From Saccharopolyspora_C sp047200635 (lineage in GTDB: Bacteria; Actinomycetota; Actinomycetes; Mycobacteriales; Pseudonocardiaceae): a stretch of 64,000 nucleotides of DNA. The notes under the pieces were generated by a model. That model had not been told where the DNA came from, made no database searches, and saw only the letters and a list, made by a program, of their open reading frames with translations. The position numbers were made by a program, and so were the translations under genes. The stretch covers positions 90,557 to 154,556 of the forward strand of contig NZ_JBJZOI010000016.1 of the NCBI RefSeq assembly GCF_047200635.1. Reading direction: 5' to 3'. Below, piece after piece: positions 8,263-16,036 of the stretch. Every line of letters begins with the position of its first letter. The stretch's first letter is position 1.

Positions 8263-8427
8263 ATGGAGCACTTCGAGCTGGCCGCTGAACCGGCCGAGCT
8301 GCTGCCCCGCCGCGAGGCCACCAGCCTCGTCGACGTGACCACGGTCGTGCCGGTGAACGTCGGCGTCGCGGTCAGCCTGGGCGGCGACGCGGCCGCGATC
8401 GTCGGCCAGTACACGAACGTGGAGTAA
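8263..8427 (+). CDS. Small peptide B, paralogue of peptide A (54 aa)
   Basis: The ATG at 8263 is preceded by GAGGAGGACCC, a strong ribosome-binding site; an upstream GTG at 8218 lacks one. The N-terminus MEHFELAAEPAELLPRREAT aligns with peptide A over the FEL...AELLPxREA block. The rest (VNVGVAVSLGGDAAAIVGQ) is hydrophobic and rich in Val, Ala and Gly, and there is no Cys. It lies 80 bp after peptide A and 74 bp before the M50 protease gene, with a hairpin in the gap. It is probably a second substrate of the same maturation enzyme, which remains inference. Confidence 0.67.
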   Translation: MEHFELAAEPAELLPRREATSLVDVTTVVPVNVGVAVSLGGDAAAIVGQYTNVE

Positions 8428-8449
8428 AAGCGGATATCGGACGTGCCGG

Positions 8450-8484
8450 CCGGCCGGGGACGGGGAATTCCCGTCCCCGGCCGG
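8450..8484 (+). terminator. Hairpin between peptide B and the M50 gene (likely attenuator)
   Basis: A 12-bp perfect stem (8450-8461 with 8473-8484), extended by G/C pairs around a GAATTC centre, is followed by TTT. The M50 ribosome-binding site GGAGGGG starts a few bases later. A leaky terminator here would make the peptides more abundant than the enzyme, as in many peptide-precursor operons. Confidence 0.65.
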
Positions 8485-8501
8485 TTTCCTGGAGGGGAAC
8501 C

Positions 8502-10037
8502 ATGTCAGAAGCGACTCAGGTCGGGGCGGCCGAACCCCCCCGGCCCGGCGAGCGGTCCCGGCCCCCGGTGCCCGCCCAGCAGCAGGCGCCACCGCAGGAG
8601 TCCGCGAGGGGGCTGCCCGAGCCCGGCGCGACCACGCAACCGCTGCCGGTCGTGCGCGCCGAGCGGCGTCCGGCGCCCGACGGCGGATCCTCGTCGGCGG
8701 AGCCCGCGGTGACCGCCGAGGTCGACGAGCACGCCGTTCCGCAGCTCGCCGAGGGCATCTCGCTGTGCGGGCGCTACGAGGGCGCCGGGTACACCGAACC
8801 GCGCTTCCTCATCGCCCGCGCCGACGGGCAGATGGTGCTGATGTCCGAGCTGCTGTACCTGGTCACCGCCCAGATCGACGGGCGCCGGGACCTGCGCGAG
8901 ATCGCGCGGCGGGTCAGCGCCGCCTGCGGGCGGGAGATCTCCCCGCCCGGGATCGGCTACCTGATCGGCGACAAGCTGCACGGGCTCGGCGTGGCCGCGC
9001 TGCACGAGCCGGTGGCCGAGACGCCGCACGCGGATCCGCTGCTGACGCTGGCGCTGCGCGGGGTGCTGCTGCCCGCCCGGGTGGTGCGTCCGCTGGCCGC
9101 GGTGCTGGCGTGGCTGTTCCTGCCCGTCCTGGTCGTCGCCGTGGTGTGCGCGATGGTCGTGGCCGACGTGGCGCTGCTGAGCTCGGGTGCGCTGGACCCC
9201 GCGTTCCACTCCTCGGTGGGCGACCCGCTGCAGGTGCTCGCGCTCGTGCTGCTGCTGATCAGCTCCACGCTGTTCCACGAGACCGGGCACGCGGCGGCCT
9301 GCCACTACGGGGGCGGGCGACCGGGCGCGATCGGGGTAGGCATCATGCTGATCTTCCCGGCGTTCTACACCAACGTCACCGACGCCTACCGCCTCAACCG
9401 GGCCAGCAGGCTGCGCACCGATCTCGGTGGGCTGTACTTCAACGCGATCTTCATCCTCGGGGCCACCGGGTTGTTCTGGGCGACGGCGTTCCCGCCGCTG
9501 GCCGTGTTCATCGTGCTCAGCCACCTGCAGATGCTCCAGCAGCTGCTGCCGCTGATCCGGATGGACGGCTACTACATCCTCGGCGACCTGGTCGGGGTGC
9601 CGAACCTGTTCGGGCACGTGCGGCCGATGGTCCGCAAGTGGCTGGGCCGCGCGCGGCCGGGGGAGGACACGGGCGCGGAGCTGCGCCCCCGGGTCCGGCT
9701 GCTGGTGACGTGCTGGGTGGCGGTCGTGGTGCCGGTGCTGCTGTTCGCGATGGTCATGCTGCTGTTCCGGGTGCCGCGGTACCTGGGCACGGCGCTGACC
9801 CGCGGGCACGACTACTGGGTCTCCGGGCTCGCCGGGTTCGCCCAGGGGCAGGTGCTGGGCGGGGTGCTGGCGGTGTTCTCGCTCCTGGTCCTGCTGCTGC
9901 CGTGGATCGGCGGCGTGGCGTTCGTGATCCGCACCGGGCGCAAGATCGGACGCTGGTACCGGCGCAAGCGACCCCGCTACGTACCGCGCCACGCCGCCCC
10001 GGCGACGCGGAACCGGCTCGGGCTGCGCATCTCGTGA
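8502..10037 (+). CDS. M50-type membrane metalloprotease with N-terminal PqqD-like domain
   Basis: The 511-residue protein has a Pro-rich head (1-70), then a PqqD-like module (about 80-170; features such as GRRDLREIARRVSAACG and YLIGDKLHGLGV). At least six membrane segments follow. The zinc site is HETGH at 259-263 in a helix, with a second motif RMDGYY (Asp355) as the third ligand, as in site-2 proteases. PqqD-type domains bind peptide leaders, so the fusion fits a protease acting on the two small peptides encoded upstream. The ATG has a GGAGGGGAACC site. It may cleave or release peptides in the membrane. Substrate assignment is inference; family placement is good. Confidence 0.82.
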   Translation: MSEATQVGAAEPPRPGERSRPPVPAQQQAPPQESARGLPEPGATTQPLPVVRAERRPAPDGGSSSAEPAVTAEVDEHAVPQLAEGISLCGRYEGAGYTEPRFLIARADGQMVLMSELLYLVTAQIDGRRDLREIARRVSAACGREISPPGIGYLIGDKLHGLGVAALHEPVAETPHADPLLTLALRGVLLPARVVRPLAAVLAWLFLPVLVVAVVCAMVVADVALLSSGALDPAFHSSVGDPLQVLALVLLLISSTLFHETGHAAACHYGGGRPGAIGVGIMLIFPAFYTNVTDAYRLNRASRLRTDLGGLYFNAIFILGATGLFWATAFPPLAVFIVLSHLQMLQQLLPLIRMDGYYILGDLVGVPNLFGHVRPMVRKWLGRARPGEDTGAELRPRVRLLVTCWVAVVVPVLLFAMVMLLFRVPRYLGTALTRGHDYWVSGLAGFAQGQVLGGVLAVFSLLVLLLPWIGGVAFVIRTGRKIGRWYRRKRPRYVPRHAAPATRNRLGLRIS

Positions 10038-10171
10038 CCAGCGGTTTCGGCACGCCGGGCGTCCCATCACTCCGAGTAGCGGCTGTAACGGCGCACCGAC
10101 GCGGCGGCGACGCCATCGGTGACGGGTCGCGCCTGGTCGCGGCCGGTCTTGCTCGGAACGAGGGGGGAAGC

Positions 10172-10942
10172 ATGAGCGAGGGACCTGGGCGCTCGATCCC
10201 GCTCCCGCGGCCGAAGGCCGGGGAGCGGTTGCGGCTGGCACTGCTCGGAGGGTGGTCGCTGCACCGCGACGGCGCCGGGGTGCCCGTCTCCAGCAACGGG
10301 CAGCGGCTGCTGGCGCTGCTGGCGCTGCGCGGGCGGATGCAGCGGGAGCTCGTGGCGGGCACGTTGTGGCCCGGCACCGACGACCAGAGCGCGCTGGCGA
10401 ACCTGCGGACGACGCTGTGGCGGGTGCGCAGGCGGGTCCAGGGGGCGATCACCGGCGACGGGACGGAGGTCGGGCTCGGCGCGGAGGTCTCGGTCGACGT
10501 GCACGAGCTGATCACGACGGGGGATCGGCTGCTGAACGGGGACCCGGCGGAGCCGATCGCGGACTGGGCGGCGATCGGGCACACGCTGGCCCGGCACGAC
10601 CCGCTGCTGCCCGGCTGGTACGAGGACTGGGTGCTGGCCGAGCGCGAGCGGTTGCAGCAGATCCAGGTGCACGCCCTGGAGATCGCGGCGGAGCGGCTGG
10701 TGCAGTCCAGCCAGCTGGCGACGGCGCTGGAGGTCGCCCACGCGGCGACGCTCGTCGAACCGTTCCGCGAGACCGCGCACTGCGCGGTGGTGGAGGTGCT
10801 GCTCAAGCAGTCGAACCCAGCGCAGGCGCTGCGGCACTACCGGCGCTACGAGCAGCTGCTGGACCGGGAGCTGGGCATCGAGCCCTCGCGACGGCTGCGG
10901 GAGCTGGTGCGTCCGGTGCTGGGTCAGCGGATCCGCGCCTGA
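10172..10942 (+). CDS. SARP-type regulator (winged helix plus BTAD), 256 aa
   Basis: Residues about 17-105 look like the OmpR/AfsR-type winged helix (LRLALLGGWSLHRDG, RLLALLALRG, LWPGTDDQSALANLRTTLWRVRR). Residues about 110-255 form the bacterial transcriptional activation domain (HALEIAAERL, ALRHYRRYEQLLDRELGIEPS). It has no ATPase or TPR extension, so it is a small SARP like those that activate biosynthetic clusters. The ATG at 10172 follows AGGGGGGAAG. It is 134 bp after the M50 gene on the same strand. Its likely target is the 11-bp-spaced repeat array upstream of peptide A. Confidence 0.85.
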   Translation: MSEGPGRSIPLPRPKAGERLRLALLGGWSLHRDGAGVPVSSNGQRLLALLALRGRMQRELVAGTLWPGTDDQSALANLRTTLWRVRRRVQGAITGDGTEVGLGAEVSVDVHELITTGDRLLNGDPAEPIADWAAIGHTLARHDPLLPGWYEDWVLAERERLQQIQVHALEIAAERLVQSSQLATALEVAHAATLVEPFRETAHCAVVEVLLKQSNPAQALRHYRRYEQLLDRELGIEPSRRLRELVRPVLGQRIRA

Positions 10943-10952
10943 TCCGACCCGG

Positions 10953-11098
10953 GTGCCCTCAGGGGGCGGGCACCTGAGGGCGACGAGCTCCGCTGGGGAT
11001 GGGGCTCGCCGCCCGGAGCACCGGCCGCGTCGCGGTATCGCCCTACCGAGACGCGGCCGGTGACCGGGGTGGGACGTGTCGCGCGCGCCCCACCCCGG
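10953..11098. terminator. Hairpin cluster between convergent SARP and ptsI genes
   Basis: Three structures occur in series. The first (10953-10981) can fold as GGTGCCC/GGGCACC or GCCCTCAG/CTGAGGGC. The second is a 13-bp perfect stem (11019-11031 with 11050-11062) whose loop holds a further 5-bp stem. The third is a 10-bp stem (11064-11073 with 11089-11098). They lie between two convergent genes and can stop transcription from both sides. Confidence 0.75.
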
Positions 11099-11105
11099 AC
11101 CGGGA

Positions 11106-12743
11106 TCACCGCAGGGTCGCGGAGGCCGCTTCCCTGGCCCGCGCGGCGTTCGGCGCGCTCTTCGCCTCCTCGGCGGCCTTCTGGTAGGCGACCAGCGGGT
11201 GCGCGCCGAGGGCCGAGCCGACGGCGGGCACGGCGGCGGCCGCCATGGACAGGCTGCTCACCCCGAGCCCGGCGAGCACCCCGGCCAGCAGCGGGTCCGA
11301 GGCGGCCTCGCCGCAGACCCCGACCGGCTTGCCGAGGCGGTGCCCGGCCTGCCCGATCAGCGCCACCAGCCGAAGCAGCGCCGGCTGCCACGGGTCGTTC
11401 AGCCCGGCGAGCGCACCCGACATCCGGTCGGCGGCGAAGACGTACTGCGCGAGGTCGTTGGTGCCGACGCTGACGAAGTCCACCGCGTCGAGCACCTCGT
11501 CGGCGGTGAGCGCGGCGGCCGGGACCTCGATCATCACCCCGGCGCGACCGAGCCCGGCGGCGCGCACCCGGTCGGCGAACCAGGCGGCCTCGTCGGCGGT
11601 GGCCACCATCGGGGCCATCACCGAGACCGTCGCGCCGGAGTCCTGCTCGGCCCCGGCGATCGCCTCCAGCTGGCGGTCCAGCACCCCGGGCCGCTCGAAG
11701 CACACCCGCAACCCGCGCACGCCCAGCGCGGGATTCGGCTCGGCTCCCATGTCGAGGAAGGACAGCGGCTTGTCCGCACCCGCGTCGAGGGTGCGCACGA
11801 CGACGGGGCGGCCGTCGAACGGCGCGAGCACCTCGGCGTAGGCGGCGCGCTGGGTGCGCACGTCCGGTTCCTCGTCGGCCCCGAGGTAGCAGAACTCGGT
11901 GCGGAACAGGCCGACGCCCTGCGCACCGGCTTCCACCGCGAGCCGCGCGTCGGCGGCCGAGCCGACGTTGGCCACGATCGACACGGCGTGCCCGTCGGCG
12001 GTGCCCCCGGTGCCGTTCCAGTCCACGCCCCGCCCGCGTTCGGCGGCCTGGGTGCGCACGGGTTCGCCGGAGGTCTCCACGCTGCCGGTGTCGCCGTCCA
12101 CGAGCACGCCCACCACGGGCGCGGCGGCGAGGATGCCGCGCGCGGCCACGACGGCGGGGATGCCGAGGGCCCGGGCCAGGATCGCGGTGTGGCTGGTGGG
12201 GCCGCCTTCCTCGGTGACCAGCGCCAGCACCAGGGCGGGGTCGAGGTCGGCGGTGTCGGCGGGCGCGAGGTCGCGGGCGAGCAGCACGCTCGGCCGGTCC
12301 AGGTCCGGGACGCCGGGCGGCGTCGCGCCGAGCAGTTCGGCGATCACCCGGTCCCGCACGTCGTGGATGTCGCGGACGCGCTCGGCGAGGTAACCGCCCG
12401 CGTTGCGCAGCGCGTCGGCGAAGCCGTTCGCGGCCTCGTGCACCGCGCGCGGGGCGGGCAGCGCGTTGTTGGTGACGAGCTGCTCGGCTTGGGACAGCAG
12501 CGCCGGGTCCAGCGCCATCGCGGCGGTGGTCTCCAGCACCGCCTTGGCTTCGCCGCCGACCGCGCCCGCGCGCTCGAACAGCCGATTCGCGACGGATTCG
12601 GCGGCGGGCCGGATGCGCCGGGCCTCGGCCGCGACGTCGGCCGGAGCCGGTGTGGCGGCGGGTTCGGGCAGGGCTTCGGTCACCCTGGCGACCGGGCCGG
12701 ATGCTCTGCCGGAGCTGACTCCGACACCAGTGAACAGCGACAT
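11106..12743 (-). CDS. ptsI: Phosphoenolpyruvate-protein phosphotransferase (PTS enzyme I)
   Basis: Enzyme I takes phosphate from PEP and passes it to HPr in the sugar phosphotransferase system in the cytoplasm. The 545-residue protein has the swivelling phospho-histidine motif GGPTSHTAILARALGIPAVV (active His185). The C-terminal PEP-utilising barrel shows FRTEFCYLG, DAGADKPLSF, NPALGVRG and GTNDLAQYVFAADR, with GVCGEAASDP holding the catalytic Cys. Length is close to the family norm (about 550-570). No HPr or EII gene is next to it, so it acts in trans. Its start is divergent from the DUF2339 gene, 205 bp away. Confidence 0.96.
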   Translation of the reverse strand: MSLFTGVGVSSGRASGPVARVTEALPEPAATPAPADVAAEARRIRPAAESVANRLFERAGAVGGEAKAVLETTAAMALDPALLSQAEQLVTNNALPAPRAVHEAANGFADALRNAGGYLAERVRDIHDVRDRVIAELLGATPPGVPDLDRPSVLLARDLAPADTADLDPALVLALVTEEGGPTSHTAILARALGIPAVVAARGILAAAPVVGVLVDGDTGSVETSGEPVRTQAAERGRGVDWNGTGGTADGHAVSIVANVGSAADARLAVEAGAQGVGLFRTEFCYLGADEEPDVRTQRAAYAEVLAPFDGRPVVVRTLDAGADKPLSFLDMGAEPNPALGVRGLRVCFERPGVLDRQLEAIAGAEQDSGATVSVMAPMVATADEAAWFADRVRAAGLGRAGVMIEVPAAALTADEVLDAVDFVSVGTNDLAQYVFAADRMSGALAGLNDPWQPALLRLVALIGQAGHRLGKPVGVCGEAASDPLLAGVLAGLGVSSLSMAAAAVPAVGSALGAHPLVAYQKAAEEAKSAPNAARAREAASATLR

Positions 12744-12883
12744 GGTCTAGACCATACCCCTCTCTTGCGGCCTCTCCTCGATCGTAGGCACCGATCATCC
12801 GATCGGCCTGGAAGTGCGGTACCTGAACGGGCACCGCAGGTGAATTCGCACTCCGCTACGTACCCGTACGGAGCAGCCGTTCC

Positions 12884-12913
12884 ACTAACCGATGAGTAAC
12901 CGTTGAGTAGCCA
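12884..12913. promoter_or_regulatory. Three 8-bp direct repeats at 11-bp spacing upstream of the DUF2339 gene
   Basis: ACTAACCG (12884), AGTAACCG (12895) and AGTAGCCA (12906) follow one another at exactly 11 bp, 35 bp before the DUF2339 start. The second and third contain GTAAC/GTAGC spaced by six bases, resembling the direct-repeat box reported for the MtrA response regulator. That match is suggestive only. Confidence 0.45.
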
Positions 12914-12948
12914 TACGGATCCCGCCGGACCCCTTCGGCCGACAGAGT

Positions 12949-15099
12949 GTGCTCATGGCAACACAGCGCACAGCACGCACGATCGCAGGCCCCGGCACCG
13001 ACCTCGGCGACCTCGCGGATCCGATCGACCGGATCGCCGCGATGTTCACCGACCTGGGGACCGAACTCGGCGTGCTCGGGGAGCAGCTTCGCGGGCAGCA
13101 CGCGAAGCGCGCAAGCACCGCTGGGGAATCCACGACGAAGACCGAGGGTGACACCGTGATCACTGGGGAACGCGTTCCGACCGGCGGCCGCAGCGCCGCA
13201 CCACCTGGCCGACCCGCACCACCCGGCCCCGAACCCGGCGGCAGACCCGAGGCGGTGGTCCGCACCGGACCCGCACCGCTTCCCGGCGAACCCGTCGACA
13301 CCAGCTTCGCCGAACCGACGCAGACCCCGGCCGCCCGCGCGGCCGGGGCTGCCCCGCGTCCGGGGCCGGGTTCGGAAGGCACCGCACCCCGGTTCCCGGA
13401 GCCCCGGGCTCCGCAGGCCCCCGCCGCGTGGACTCCGCCGACCTCGTGGGCGCCGCCGCCCGCCCCCGGCTTCGCGACCTGGCTGAACCAGCCCGTCGGC
13501 GGCGGCCCGGCCCAGGAACCCGAGCGGGCCCCGCTGGCGGACCGCGTCGCGGACTGGACCTCCCGGCAGGGCACCCGGCTGCTCGCCTGGGCCGGAGCCG
13601 CGATCACGTTGCTCGGCGTGGTGCTGCTGATGGTGCTGGCCGTGCAGCACGGGTGGATCGGCCCGGGCGGCCGGATCGCCGGGGGAGCGGTGCTGGGCGC
13701 GGGCTTGATCGGCTCCGCGTTCCAGGTGCGTCGCCGGGCCGCGATCCCGGGGGCCTTCGCGCTCGCCGCCACCGGCATCGCGGTGCTGTACCTCGACGTG
13801 CTCGCCGCGACCGCCCTCTACGACTTCCTGCCCGCGACCGCCGGACTGGCCGCCGCGCTGGTGCTCGCCCTGCTCGGGTTGCTGCTCGCCGACCGCTGGC
13901 GCTCGCAGGCCCTCGCGGTCGGGGTGGTGCTCGGCTGCGCGCTGTCCGCCCCGCTGCTGTTCGGCCCGGTGCCGGCCGCGCCCGCCTCCTCGGCGCTGCT
14001 GACCGGGTTCCTGGTCGTGCTGAAGATCGCTGCCGCTCCGGTGCAGGTGCGCCGGTCCTGGCGCGGGCTCACGGCCGCCTCCGCCGCCCCCGCGATCCTC
14101 GCCGCCCTGCTCTCCGACGGGCACGCCTGGCTCGCGGGCGAGCCGCTGGCCGCCACCGGCGCCGCGCTCGCCGTCGCGGCCAGCGGATTCGCGCTCTCGC
14201 TCGTCCTCGCGCACCGACGCCCCCGCGATCCGATGGCGATCGCGCTGCTGCTGACCTCCAGCGCCCCCGCTCTGCTGATCGCGCCGGCCCTGGACCGCGG
14301 GAGCGCCCTCGGCGTGCTGGCCCTGCTCGCGGCGTTGCACGGCGCCGCCTGGTGGGCCGGGCGGACCGGTCGCGCCTCCGCCGCGCTCGGGGCGGCCGGG
14401 GGCGGGATGGCCGCCCTGGTCGCGTTCCAGGCGACGCTGCTGGTCGCGGGCGGGTCCGGCCGTTCGCTGGGGCTGCTCGCCGAGGCGACCGTGCTCGCGC
14501 TGCTGGCCCGGCGGCTGCGCGGCCGCGGGCTGCTGCTCAGCGCCGCGCTGTTCGGGTCGTCCGGCGTCGTGCTCGCGCTGATCTCGGAGATCCCGCCCGG
14601 GGTGCTGCTGACGTTCCCCGTCGAGCCCTACCTGTCCGGCGGAACCCCGGCGCTGGTCTCCGGGCTCGCGGCCTTCCTGCTCATCGGGTCGGCAACCGCC
14701 ACGAGCACCTGGGCCGCGGTGGTCCTGGAGGTGCTGCCCCGGACCCCGCAGGCGCTGCTGCCCGCGGCCGCGGGCGTGCTCTACGGCGGGGCCGGGCTGG
14801 TGCTGACCGCGGCGCTGCTGGTGTCGCCGAGCCCGGCGGGCTTCCTGGCGGGCCACGCCGCGATCACCGTCTGCTGGCTGGTGCTGGCGTTCCTGGCGCT
14901 GCTGCGCGGGATCCGCTCGGTTCCGCTGCGAGCGGCCGGTTTCGCGCTGGTGGGAGTCGCGCTGGCGAAGCTGCTGCTGTTCGACCTGGCCGCGCTCTCC
15001 GGGCTGGTCCGGGTGCTGGTCTTCCTGGCGGCGGGACTCATCCTGCTGGCGGGCGGGACCCGCTACGCCCGGCTGCTCGCCGAGCGCGGTGAGGGCTGA
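12949..15099 (+). CDS. DUF2339-family polytopic membrane protein
   Basis: The 716-residue protein has a soluble N-terminal part of about 195 residues. It begins with a short amphipathic segment (IDRIAAMFTDLGTELGVLGEQL) and continues as a Pro-rich linker. About 20 hydrophobic helices follow, starting near LLAWAGAAITLLGVVLLMVLAVQHGW. This layout and the repeated Ala/Leu-rich helices match the DUF2339 family, whose function is not established. A GTG at 12949 and an ATG two codons later are both possible starts. It is divergent from ptsI and has an 11-bp-spaced repeat array in its promoter region. Confidence 0.85.
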   Translation: MLMATQRTARTIAGPGTDLGDLADPIDRIAAMFTDLGTELGVLGEQLRGQHAKRASTAGESTTKTEGDTVITGERVPTGGRSAAPPGRPAPPGPEPGGRPEAVVRTGPAPLPGEPVDTSFAEPTQTPAARAAGAAPRPGPGSEGTAPRFPEPRAPQAPAAWTPPTSWAPPPAPGFATWLNQPVGGGPAQEPERAPLADRVADWTSRQGTRLLAWAGAAITLLGVVLLMVLAVQHGWIGPGGRIAGGAVLGAGLIGSAFQVRRRAAIPGAFALAATGIAVLYLDVLAATALYDFLPATAGLAAALVLALLGLLLADRWRSQALAVGVVLGCALSAPLLFGPVPAAPASSALLTGFLVVLKIAAAPVQVRRSWRGLTAASAAPAILAALLSDGHAWLAGEPLAATGAALAVAASGFALSLVLAHRRPRDPMAIALLLTSSAPALLIAPALDRGSALGVLALLAALHGAAWWAGRTGRASAALGAAGGGMAALVAFQATLLVAGGSGRSLGLLAEATVLALLARRLRGRGLLLSAALFGSSGVVLALISEIPPGVLLTFPVEPYLSGGTPALVSGLAAFLLIGSATATSTWAAVVLEVLPRTPQALLPAAAGVLYGGAGLVLTAALLVSPSPAGFLAGHAAITVCWLVLAFLALLRGIRSVPLRAAGFALVGVALAKLLLFDLAALSGLVRVLVFLAAGLILLAGGTRYARLLAERGEG

Positions 15100-15448
15100 G
15101 GCCGGCGAACCGGGACGAGCACGCGGGGAGGGGAACCAGGGTCGGCCGCACGGGGGGCGTCACGGCCGACACCTGGGGTTGCGATCGTCGGTGGCGCGAT
15201 ACCGGCGAGCAGCAACTCACCCAGTCTGACGCGCGCCCGCGCCAGAAGGATGCGCATTGGCCGAAAAGTACCCCCGAAAGGGTGCGAAGTGGTCGTGTTC
15301 GGCGGGTCGCGCTGGCCTGATGAGCGGAACCCGCACTGGTGCGGTCGCCACGACGACATGTCGACAAAGCGACCTGTCCGCTCGTCGATCCATCGCCAGA
15401 TCGACTCCGGCGCGGGGTCGGGGTTCTCCGGAACGGGCTCCGGCCCGG
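15100..15448. other. 349-bp gene-free stretch with a 20-bp motif
   Basis: No credible gene is present between the convergent DUF2339 and glutaredoxin genes. The one distinct element is TGTCGACAAAGCGACCTGTC at 15359-15378, which matches a sequence upstream of recF at 17 of 20 positions. Confidence 0.6.
15359..15378. repeat. Copy 1 of a 20-bp motif shared with the gnd-recF gap
   Basis: The sequence TGTCGACAAAGCGACCTGTC contains the 8-bp palindrome TGTCGACA. The second copy (51971-51990) differs at three positions. It may be a protein-binding site; no known regulator is recognised. Confidence 0.5.
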
Positions 15449-15802
15449 TCAGTGCTTCCGCAACCCCAGCGCGTTGAGCGCGCCCGAGATCGGGCCGGGC
15501 GTCTCCTCGGGAACCAGGTGCGGTGCGTGCTCCGAGACCGCCCGCACGACCTCCTCCGCCGACGGGTTGACCTGCCGCCAGGAACCGAGGACCACCGTGG
15601 GGACGGTCTCGTTGCCGTCGGCGATCTCGCGGACCGCGGCCGCCGCCTCGGCGTCCCGCCAGATGTCGATCTCGCGGAACTCGACCGCCCGGCGACGCAG
15701 GCCCGCGCGCAGCGAGGTGCAGAAGGGGCAGCCCGGCCTGGTGTAGACGATCAGCTCCGCCGCACCGCCGGCCCGCTCCGCCCCGGATTCCGCTGCGGTC
15801 AT
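15449..15802 (-). CDS. Glutaredoxin-like protein (mycoredoxin type)
   Basis: A thioredoxin-fold protein of 117 residues with the redox motif CPFC (Cys25, Cys28) in VYTRPGCPFCTSL, and the cis-Pro motif ETVPTVVLG. Actinobacterial proteins of this type reduce mycothiol mixed disulfides. The ATG at 15802 follows GGGGAGGTGCGGG; longer versions have no such site. A textbook SigR/SigH promoter (GGAAT-N18-GTT) lies about 80 bp upstream, which supports a role in the thiol-stress response. The C-terminal 30 residues extend beyond the minimal glutaredoxin fold. Confidence 0.85.
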   Translation of the reverse strand: MTAAESGAERAGGAAELIVYTRPGCPFCTSLRAGLRRRAVEFREIDIWRDAEAAAAVREIADGNETVPTVVLGSWRQVNPSAEEVVRAVSEHAPHLVPEETPGPISGALNALGLRKH

Positions 15803-15880
15803 CCCGCACCTCCCCGTCGTCGTCCGGGCGGCGCGCCCGCGCGCACCACCCGATAGATCCACCGCTCTGGCCCCAGTCCC

Positions 15881-15906
15881 AACCGACGGCGTCGGGCGGA
15901 TATTCC
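15881..15906 (-). promoter_or_regulatory. SigR/SigH-type promoter of the glutaredoxin gene
   Basis: Read on the minus strand, GGAAT (15906-15902) is followed after exactly 18 bases by GTT (15883-15881). This is the consensus for the thiol-stress ECF sigma factor SigR (Streptomyces) or SigH (mycobacteria). It lies 79 bp from the start codon. Confidence 0.72.
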
Positions 15907-16036
15907 GCGCCGACCGGAACCCGCCGCCGGGCCGAGCGGGGCGCCTCGACCGGTTACCGTGCGCGGTACCCGTCGTCGATCAGCGAGCCGGGCGCACCAC
16001 GTGCGGCGGCCGCACCCGTTGGAGCGGACGCACACC

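Noticed and set aside
8000..8427. Lanthipeptide, lasso or thiopeptide precursors
   Set aside because: Neither peptide contains Cys, and no cyclase, dehydratase, YcaO or lasso B/C enzyme is encoded nearby.
10082..10140. A second SARP-type repeat array in front of the SARP gene
   Set aside because: CCGACG, GCGACG and GTGACG occur here but with 11- and 12-bp spacing and poor identity, so autoregulation from this site is not supported.
13428..15092. Second long open frame inside the DUF2339 gene
   Set aside because: It is a shifted frame of the same strand, full of Arg and Gly, while the chosen frame gives some 20 clean membrane helices.
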